Shown: positions 56,305-64,000 of the stretch, piece by piece
Layout of the letters: each line of letters begins with the position of its first letter
How positions within the stretch are numbered: position 1 is the stretch's first letter
DNA from: Endomychus coccineus
Taxonomy: Eukaryota > Arthropoda > Insecta > Coleoptera > Endomychidae
Direction: 5' to 3'
DNA: 64,000 nucleotides
Assembly (NCBI GenBank): GCA_958510875.1
Contig: OY294067.1
Location: 279,329,242-279,393,241 of the forward strand
Notes under the pieces: generated by a model
What the model was told of the DNA's origin: nothing
The model's input: the letters and a program-made list of their open reading frames with translations, nothing else
Databases searched by the model: none
Position numbers and translations under genes: made by a program

Positions 56305-56419
56305 CTATCAGTAAAAACCGCAGAAAAGGTACCCTTATTGTAAAGTATTTTATGTGTATATGAGTCATTGTTGAAAAGTCTGGTAGATATGTAGTATGTA
56401 CAAAGAAACTTGAATCAAA

Positions 56420-56480
56420 TATTAATAAATTCATAATCATGTGCTTAATATTTTGTTTATTTGGAACCAACAGAGAATAA
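56420..56480 (+). terminator. Candidate polyadenylation signals of the NHE8-like gene
   Basis: AATAAA-type hexamers occur at about 56424 (TTAATAAATTC) and 56476 (GAGAATAAAGC), 120-175 bp after the stop. Either could end the transcript; which is used cannot be seen. Confidence 0.4.
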
Positions 56481-56487
56481 AGCAAAA

Positions 56488-56885
56488 TGGCAAAATGGAA
56501 CCAACAGATGCATATGATTGTTCTTGTTCTGTTTTGGTTTTTAGCGATTTTAAATAAGATGTCGACAATGATACATATAAACATATTTTCATATCGTCAT
56601 TTATTATATAACAAGATATTCATGTATTACTGATAAAATGTTTAAGAAGCACAAAACTTACAGATAAAAGTTGTACTTAAAATGGAACGAGCAGATGCAT
56701 AGGATTGATTTTGTTTTGTTATAGTTTTTAGCGATTTTAAATAAGATCTCACAGGAAATGATGGTTGACAATGACACATGTAAACATATTTTCCTATTGT
56801 ACATTTATTATATAACAAGATATTCATGTATTACTGATAAAATGTTTAAGAAGCACAAAACTCACAGATAAAAGTTGTACTTAAA
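56488..56885. repeat. Tandem duplication of about 200 bp 3' of the NHE8-like gene
   Basis: Unit 1 about 56488-56680, unit 2 about 56680-56885. They share TAGCGATTTTAAATAAGAT, ACAAGATATTCATGTATTAC and TAAGAAGCACAAAACT. The second unit has an extra AGGAAATGATGGTT block. Confidence 0.85.
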
Positions 56886-57579
56886 AAAGTCTTTATTATG
56901 AATTTAATCATACGAAGGTCAACATTACGAATACCTCCTAGCAGATTTCGTTTCACATGACCTCATAATGCAGTCAATTCTATTATTCAGGGATGTAGTT
57001 GTTTCTCTAGTTTTCAGTTGGATGTATTTGCTCGGGGGTGTTTTGTAATAGAGGGCAGCCTCGTTTATATAGAATTATAGTGTACCTACATATTGTGAGA
57101 TTAAAATTTTTAGGACCTAGTTCCAGTATATGTTGTAATTTCTAAATGAGTTGTTATTGTTATAAGTAATTATCTAGTTTTAATTACAATTATTGAGCTA
57201 TCTCATCTTTCACAAATTTTGATGGAAAAGCGAGTTTTTAAAGATATGTTTTTCCAATCTGTCACATTAAGAAAATTAATTACATATTTTTGATCTCATC
57301 TTTAAATAATACACTTTTGATTGGGGATAATGTGTTTTAAATCTTGATTTGCTCTTCAGAAAAGGGTCTACTTCTAGCCATCTACGTAAAACGCGAAAAG
57401 CTTCTAAAATAATCCCCATTTTTGTCGTCTAGCACGCGAATGTCTGTAGACGCGGCTATTATTTCGACCGTGAAAAGATTTACACCCTTCGGTTTCTATC
57501 TTAATCTGCAAGTTAGCTTGAAACCTCAAGATAAATAATCTATAATTTTGTTCGATGCCAAGTGATAGTCTGGTAAAAT
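56886..57579. other. Non-coding stretch, nothing recognised
   Basis: No gene seen. Confidence 0.35.
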
Positions 57580-58745
57580 TGGCCTTTCACATCATGATTT
57601 AGCTACTATTGACCGATTTGGACGTTCTTGGTGTCAAAATGTTCGGGAAAGCGACACATTTTGAACCCGCGTTTTTGTTAATTAACAATTAAGCCGCTAA
57701 TTAATTGTTGACTTGGACCGATAATTAACTAATGTATTTGACAGAAAAATATGAAAGGAAATTGGCCGCAAATCGTTACTCGGGCTTTCGAGGTCGCTGA
57801 TCACGAATCCGTCGCCAGAATCGGAAAATTCGGGAAAACTCGACATTTTCATGGAAAATTACAACCAAAATCTGCAACCGGTCCATCACTAGCGTAAAAA
57901 AAAATCCTCGGGTGTTTTCGAGGTCCCTGATTACGATTCCGTTGTCAGAATCGGAAAAATTCTACATATTTGGCTGAATAAGTCGGCAATTTTATGGAAA
58001 ATGTCTACAAAAATCTGCACTTGTGCATCACGAGCGTAAAAAAAATCACTCGGGGGTTTTTGAGGTCTCTGATCACGAATCCGTCGTCAAAATCGGAAAA
58101 TTCGGGAAAACTCGACATTTTCATGAAAAATTACATTCAAAATCTGCAAACGGTGCATCTTTAGCTTTAAAAAAATCACTCGGAGGTTTTCGAGGTCTCT
58201 GATCACGATTCTGTTGTCAGAATCGGAAAATTCTACATATGTGGCTGGAAAATTCAATCAAAATCGGCAAACAATGCATCACTCTATGGAGGATACATTA
58301 TCCCAGTAAACTCCTCTTTCAAATAATAATTAGGTAGTTGTATTTATTCAAACATTGTTTTACAAAAAATTCAAGAATTTATTCACAGCGACCTCGAAAT
58401 CCTCCGAGTGGGAGGATTTGCAGATTTTGGTTGTAATTTTCCATGAAAATGTCGAGTTCTCCCGAATTTTCCGATTCTGGCGACGGATTTGTGATCAGCG
58501 ACCTCGAAAACCCCCGAGTAACGATTTGCGGTTAATTTCCCTTCATATTTTTTTGTCAAATACATTAGTTAATTATGGGTTCAATTCAACAATTAATTAG
58601 AGGCTTAATTGTTAATTAACAAATTGGGATAACAAAAGCGCGATTCCAAAATGAAGTGTTCTGGTTCGGGGTGCTTTCCCGAACATTTTGCCACCAAGAA
58701 CGTTCAAATCGGTCAATAGTAGCAAAATAGCTTCATTTTCGATTT
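57580..58745. mobile_element. Palindromic element P10
   Basis: Outer arms: GCTACTATTGACCGATTTGG at 57611 against CGGTCAATAGTAGC at 58709-58722. Inner arms repeat AATTAACAATTAAG and ATTTGCGG-type blocks. The family core GAGGTCGCTGATCACGAATC recurs at about 57790, 57920, 58063 and 58197 in one orientation and at 58385 and 58490 in the other. Spacing is 130-143 bp. Confidence 0.85.
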
Positions 58746-58774
58746 TTGGGGGCTATTTTGACAGAACTATAAGG

Positions 58775-58895
58775 TTAAAACAAAAATTTAACAAACGTGG
58801 AATTTATAAATTGACATGTTTTGAGTGTGACAACTTTTACATTGACAGATCAAGTCGTAATATACGAACTAGATATATTTTAACATTTTACAATG
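58775..58895 (+). pseudogene. Penelope-like GIY-YIG fragment
   Basis: One frame reads KFNKRGIYKLTCFECDNFYI followed by DRSSRNIRTRY. GIYKLxCxxCxxFYIGxTxRN is the PLE GIY-YIG start; here YIG is YID. No other element part is recognised. Confidence 0.6.
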
Positions 58896-60430
58896 TTCAG
58901 ATTTGGAGTGGCAAGTTGAAATTTTGCATTATCAGAGTCGAGGTTTAACATTGAACACCCTAGAATTTCAATACACATCCGTTGCAAAGGCGAAATAAAT
59001 CTAACTGTTGAATTTGAAGATTTATTTTCTATTCAATATTCCTATGTAATCCCTTAACAATAGGCCCTCAGGAAACAATAGCCGCGCGCTAGACATACAG
59101 TGAACCGGGAAATAAAAATATTGCGCGCTGATCGTCGAACCGCCCTACTTTTAAGTACCATTTATAACGGCATAGTGTTCAGCACAGCCTAGTAATCTTC
59201 TAATTTAGATGTAATGGAACTGATTGAAGTCATGCCAATTAAATTGATAATAGGACATAACCTACAAAATGTTGGCGAGTTTTCTTTGTATAAGAGTAGT
59301 TGGTTATCTAACTTTGTTGGCAAATCATTGTAGGTGGAGGAATAAATCTGAAGAGTTAAATTGCACTTTATTAGCTTCTTTTCATTAACCATCAAAGAAG
59401 AGTTGCTGTGAGCATGTTGCCAAAGATGAATTCAAAAGAAGAATGTACAATTGTGGAATCATCAATATTATTTGCGTTGACAAAATGCAGAAGTGTAATG
59501 GAATATAATGCTTAATAAGTAAATAAGAAAGTCATACATCTATTTTGTGCAAGTTTGTGATAAATACGATTTTTCCTTTCTGTTCATCTTAGTTTTAATG
59601 AGGATTCAATAGCATCGTTGAGAATGAGAGAAGGTGATAATTTAATAATAATTTCTCACATTCTTATTGTTTTTGATAACTTAAAGCGAAAATATTTATT
59701 ACCAGTTGAAATGTTCCTTGAATAGTAATTTAGTTTTATTATTAAGCTTTCAATTTTGATGCATTGATTGTGATACTTGAATGTATTTTATTAAATTTGT
59801 GTGATAAGTGAATTAAAATTCACACTTGTGAAGTTTTAAAAAAGGTATTTATTGTAAATAAATATACTAATCATGGCAGTTACTTAATCCTTTCATTTCC
59901 TTAACTTGTTCATAGGTTCCTGTAAGACAAAATAATTCATTGCCAAGAGCTGAACCATGATGAATATGCTAGACCCTTATCTTTTGTCATTACTTTTTTT
60001 CTATCCTTTTCACATTCATGATAACCATTTTTGTTCTTCATTTCCCTGTAAATTTAGTCACAAATTTTAACCTATAAAATGTTTGTTCTTGAGACAGAGA
60101 TTTTACTTTGGGACCTTTGATCTTTTGTCATATCATGAATGACCAGTTCCTTGGGGATGAACTGCGAAACATTTACACTATATGGAATAGTGTTTTCATT
60201 TGTAGCAGGCGAGAACACTAATTTTCGAACAAATATCATGAAATTCAGAACAATTTTTTATTCGAAGTAGTTTTTTCCAAAATAAATGTAATGTATTCAT
60301 TCAAACACGCACGATTACGCGCGTAAAATTGACGTCATAAGTACCCGAACCAATCATCCAATTTATATTGAGTGAGAAGACAATGGACAATGTTGCCGTT
60401 CTGCATGGGTAGATAACAATAATGCTATCA
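58896..60430. other. Non-coding stretch, nothing firm
   Basis: A short GC-rich patch at 59080-59145. The minus-strand ORF at 59189-59395 has no clear homology. No gene supported. Confidence 0.35.
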
Positions 60431-60433
60431 CAG

Positions 60434-61572
60434 CATAGACCTATTATCCTAAGGAGACGAAACATCTCATTCATAAAACTCTATTTACTTGTCGCAATGA
60501 TTACATGAAATATGACAAAGAAAACCAGCGGACCTCTTTGTCGTCGAGTCATAATTACTCCTTAATGGCAACGCTGTAACTATGATTGAAAACTTGGTAC
60601 CACTTGTAAGGCAACACCGCTTTGAAATAGCTACAAGAAATACGGAAGCTGTCAAATTGCGTAGTACAGAACAAAGTCGCCATTCATAAAAGGTGCGCGG
60701 CGTTGTCGCCTATTTCTCTAAATTATTGTAATATGTTCAATCAGTTGATTTCGTTATTTCATTTCACAACTTTGAATCATAGTTATTTATGACGGTGGAA
60801 GTTAGGAACTGCCTACTTTGTTCCATCGAGTTATCTAGAAATATAGTTTTTAAATATTCTCTTATGTTTTCTATTTGAAAAGAACTGAGTTATATATTTA
60901 ATAGCTTTCCCGAGATGTTTTTTATCTTTATGTTACTATTTGATCCTCGGAGTGTCAGCAGTTATTACATATAATATTTACTTGATATTCCCGTAAAATA
61001 TTTCAACTGGTAACACTGACATTTCCAGACGATATGGTCACAACCATAGACCTATTATTATAAGGAGACGAAACATCTCATTCATAAAACTCTATTTGAC
61101 TTGTCGCAATGATTACATGAAATATGAAAAAGAAAACCAACGGACCTCTTTGTCATCGAGTGATAATTACTCCTTATTGGCAACGCTGAAACTATGATTG
61201 AAAACTTGATACCGCTTCGAAATAGCTACGAGAAATTCGGAAGCTGTCAAATTGCGTAGTACAGAACAAAGTCCCCATTCATAAAAGGTTCGCGGCGTTT
61301 TCGCCTTCTGAACAAATAATGGAATATTCTATAATTCGATTGTATATTCCAGGTTACCATAAATTATAGAATATTTTTTAGAGGAAACGACATTTCAACA
61401 GTATTGCTTCTAATATAACCAATAAATAATGCTATGGACAGAGAACAACTAATCCGGCAACAGCACATTCCTTACGGCCATACCGTTAATATACAGCGAT
61501 CTGAGTGGCCCGAAATTTTGGCAATGTCTGATCGTATAAACAATTCTGTCTCCTTAGGATAATAGGTCTATG
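60434..61572. mobile_element. Element P11: long direct repeat plus 25-bp inverted terminus
   Basis: 60434-60710 and 61045-61305 are direct copies (CATAGACCTATTAT... to GCGGCGTT(G/T)TCGCC), 611 bp apart. The right end at 61548-61572 is the exact 25-bp reverse complement of the left end at 60434-60458. A truncated relative of the right end lies at 51418-51511. No coding sequence. Confidence 0.75.
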
Positions 61573-61649
61573 GTCACAGCACAATGAGTTCGGATTTTAA
61601 ATGTTGATCTGTAAATTTCACACCTAAAATTTATTTGAAAAAAAATTAA

Positions 61650-61990
61650 AAATAATAGTAGAAAAAACAAACTTTAGTAACATAGAGGGCATTCAGTTTT
61701 TCGAACAGAATATTTATCCTTTTGTTACATTTAATTTAACATTACTAAACTCGGAGGAAAAAGTTTTTGTTGTGAAAAATGATGCCAATAGATGGTTTGA
61801 ATGAAACTATAATATTCCAGTTTTGGATAGTATTATTTGCGAAAAAAAAAATGTTCCTCTTACTTTAGTAACATAGAAGGCATCCAATTTTTCAACTCAA
61901 ACATTTATCTTTGGACTACAACTAACTTAATGCTACTAAAATATAAGGAAAGTACGTTTTTGTAAAAAAACGATATGGATATCCGGCGTC
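61650..61990. repeat. Imperfect tandem duplication of about 190 bp
   Basis: 61665-61800 and 61858-61990 share ACTTTAGTAACATAGA, GGCAT and TTTATC blocks in the same order, at modest identity. Confidence 0.6.
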
Positions 61991-62133
61991 TATGGCAGTC
62001 TTTTAATGATTCGTAATGAAACATAACCACAGTCAAGTAGGCTTAGGTTTGTGATGTCAAAATAGTCTCTGCTATACGTCACGTCGACAGCTATTTCTTA
62101 AACGTGCTTCTTTTAGTTCACAATAATTAAATC

Positions 62134-62522
62134 ATGGCAGTAAACAATCAAGAAACTAATTTTAAGCCCTATGGTGTTTGTAAATCTTGCTCTGAAATAG
62201 GGGACATTAATATGTCTCATAAAAATTTGAAGTATTTCCAATGTTTAATGGAAAAAACTGAATTAAAACCCCATCAAGAACACCTTTTCTAAGCTATCCA
62301 GAAGATTTGGGAGGAAGATATCCCATCCTTGTTAAGAAAAACCAGAATTCAGCAGAAAAAAATGCTTCCAAATATTACATCTATTATATTAAACATAGAC
62401 AACTGATAGAAGTGGAAAGGGAAGATAACCATTATTCTTGTTATTCTCCATTACGAAGAGAAGAGTTCCAATCAGAATTCCAAAAATATTTAGCCTTAAT
62501 GAAAGAAATATTTGGTAAATAA
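62134..62522 (+). CDS. Hypothetical small protein in two overlapping frames (frameshift)
   Basis: The first frame starts at ATG 62134 and encodes 52 codons (GVCKSCSEIGDINMSHKNLK, FQCLMEKTELK) up to TAA at 62290. A second frame, open from about 62252, gives TPSRTPFLSYPEDLGGRYPI, LVKKNQNSAEKN and YSPLRREEFQSEFQKYLALM, stopping at 62520-62522. Joining them near the AAAACCCC run at 62264-62271 would give about 128 residues with a CKSC pair and a charged helical end. I do not recognise it. It could be a recent pseudogene, a sequencing error in the homopolymer, or a frameshifted or spliced gene. A new tail and an AATAAA-like string follow the stop. Confidence 0.4.
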
Positions 62523-63401
62523 ATATTTGTATTTATTTAGTATTATAAAATGAATATAAACATTAAATACCAAAATTTGTCCCTGCATACTGATTTTCGG
62601 ATCATACGATAGCTGTCAAGAAAAAATTTCCACTTATTAATTTTGTTCGCCTAGCTTGGCAGGAGGAGAAAAATTTCCGAAAAATTTGAAGGTTGTCATT
62701 GGTAACTGTCGAAATGAAAGTGTGTTGTGATTGGCTTAGAATGACAGGTGTGAAATTTTCTTACCGAATCCCCCGCGTCCTTGAATTAATATCCGGAAAT
62801 TTTTCAAGCACTAGGGAGATTATAAGTGAATATTCCTGGAAATTGTCGCGTTTTCGAAAGGTGTTGATATTTTGAACATCGTACCCATAGAAATAGAACC
62901 TTTCCTATTTCTATGATCGCACCGTCCGCCTCCAATAAAATCAAAACCATGCTAGGCTGTAGTGATTAGTGAATAAGATGAACATTTTCTCGTATGCTAT
63001 CAGTTGACAATAAACATCTTTGAGAGAATGGATAGTGCAGTTTTCAAAACTAACAGCTCGGAATGAATCTGACAGGTAGTACACATATGTTTAGCAATAA
63101 ATTTATCATAATCTCAGATTTTGTCAAAAGTGCGCCCACCGGCATCGATTGCTCGTAACTTATTCAGCATACTGACGTAATTATATGTGTCACGAGAAAA
63201 GGATAAATACTTTTCCTTTAATTAGGTATCAATGAAAATGGTACCACTATAAATTATGACAGTATTCATCAAAGTCCTTGCAGATTGTGAATATACATTA
63301 TTATTTGAAAATAATAAGACACATCAATTTTTAGTAATAATTTATTATGAATGAGATATCTGAATTGGAATATTCTAGCAACAATTATTAAAATGAAAAT
63401 A
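62523..63401. other. Non-coding stretch incl. TMEM177 3' flank
   Basis: On the minus strand an AATAAA complement (TTTATT) lies about 60 bp past the TMEM177 stop, at 63341. No gene recognised; the ORF at 62693-62875 has no motif. Confidence 0.35.
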
Positions 63402-63941
63402 TCAAGCAACCTCTACTTGATCAAAGAATTCTTTACTCTTACGTAATGGGTTATTCTTTATTCTAATTAAATGAATTTCTTCACCTAATGTAGTATATTT
63501 GTTTTCACCTTCTATGCCCATTAAAATCCTCAATGCCATATTTCTTAACAGTACCTTGGAATAATAATCTCTAGCACCCTCAATGAATATTGGAGATGTG
63601 TTCTTGAGTTCTTTGTCGATATGATTCTGTAGCCAAACATTCGTAAAATCTTTTAGGAAAAAATAATTTCCTAAAGCGAAGGTTCCAACTAGTGAATACA
63701 TAACGAATCGAACTTGTTTTGGCTTTTTATATAAATCAAACTTTGTGTTTATCAAATTAGAAAATGCATATGTTGCCATAGTTAAGATCGTTCCATAAAT
63801 GGAATCTATTAGAATTTTAGGAGTGTTCCGTAATTTGATCTCTTTTGCCATTGCATAGAGCTTGGCATTCTCAGAAATCACTAACGAGGAAAGGAGTTTC
63901 TCACCAGCCTCAGTTTCCCACAAAATAGCTTCGTTATTGAG
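63402..63941 (-). CDS. TMEM177: Transmembrane protein 177 (TMEM177), 3' terminal exon
   Basis: TMEM177 is a mitochondrial inner-membrane protein that in human works with COX20 in cytochrome c oxidase subunit 2 assembly. This exon begins after an acceptor TTTATTCCAG at 63941 and encodes LNNEAILWETEAGEKLLSSL, AKLYAMAKEI, two hydrophobic segments (SIYGTILTMATYAFSNLI and YSLVGTFALGNYFFL), and the conserved GARDYYSKVLLRNMALRILM with GENKYTTLGEEI. It stops with TGA at 63402-63404. The human counterpart has AGxRLxxSLxLSxEAxxFALAxE and EFYEKLLSGNLALRSLLG at the same places. Upstream exons lie beyond the right edge. The apparent start inside the exon is a TTG and is not used. Confidence 0.85.
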   Translation of the reverse strand, partial: LNNEAILWETEAGEKLLSSLVISENAKLYAMAKEIKLRNTPKILIDSIYGTILTMATYAFSNLINTKFDLYKKPKQVRFVMYSLVGTFALGNYFFLKDFTNVWLQNHIDKELKNTSPIFIEGARDYYSKVLLRNMALRILMGIEGENKYTTLGEEIHLIRIKNNPLRKSKEFFDQVEVA

Positions 63942-64000
63942 CTGGAATAAATGTAGTATTATTATTTCTGAAATTAGGAAGGAAAACTAGAAGTATAAGT

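Overview
This is a window of an AT-rich insect nuclear genome. The evidence is intron-containing animal genes with GT-AG splice sites (netrin, SUMO E1 subunit Uba2, an NHE8-type Na+/H+ exchanger, TMEM177) in a background of insect-type repeats: Tc1/mariner relics, R1-, R4- and jockey-like retrotransposons, Penelope-like elements and TTAGG-like monomers. I cannot fix the order from sequence alone; a beetle or another non-dipteran insect is plausible.

Layout. 1-13.5 kb is repeat-rich with no host gene recognised: Tc1/mariner fragments, a 1.9 kb palindrome (about 4760-6665), a broken RNase H-type non-LTR element (8050-9330), a hairpin element with roughly 430 bp arms (9412-10330) and a mariner relic (11250-12060). 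13.56-14.41 kb holds a CpG-richer patch with a strong splice donor, followed by an endonuclease ORF of Helentron type. 14.4-30 kb is an accessory zone: mariner, TTAGG-like monomers, and two Penelope-like (PLE) families with GIY-YIG domains and hammerhead-ribozyme-like motifs. 30.3-31.5 kb (minus) is the first coding exon of a netrin; the rest of that gene is not recognised to its left. About 2.9 kb of satellite (32.2-35.2 kb) lies upstream of it. 35.8-41 kb is again retrotransposon relics (R4/Dong-like, R1-like, PLE with a nested insertion).

42.0-50.6 kb (minus) is a complete eight-exon Uba2 gene. I rebuilt all its splice junctions in frame, giving 618 aa. Its large introns carry three palindromic elements and jockey-like fragments. 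51.99-56.30 kb (plus) is a complete two-exon NHE8-like gene of 660 aa, divergent from Uba2, with a palindromic element in the shared upstream region and another in its intron. 56.5-62 kb holds duplications, palindromes and direct repeats. A small frameshifted ORF lies at 62.1-62.5 kb, and the 3' terminal exon of TMEM177 (minus) closes the window.

The most unusual signals are: (i) five large palindromic elements that share one core, TCGTGATCAGCGACC followed by AAAACCCCCGAGT, repeated inside them about every 135 bp; (ii) another view of one of them, inserted in a jockey-like reverse transcriptase with a 3-bp target duplication, which shows it was mobile; (iii) minimal hammerhead-like motifs in both PLE families, and a copy whose 5' junction falls exactly at the predicted cleavage point. 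The four host genes have unrelated roles (axon guidance, SUMO activation, organellar pH, mitochondrial membrane), so I see no functional cluster.
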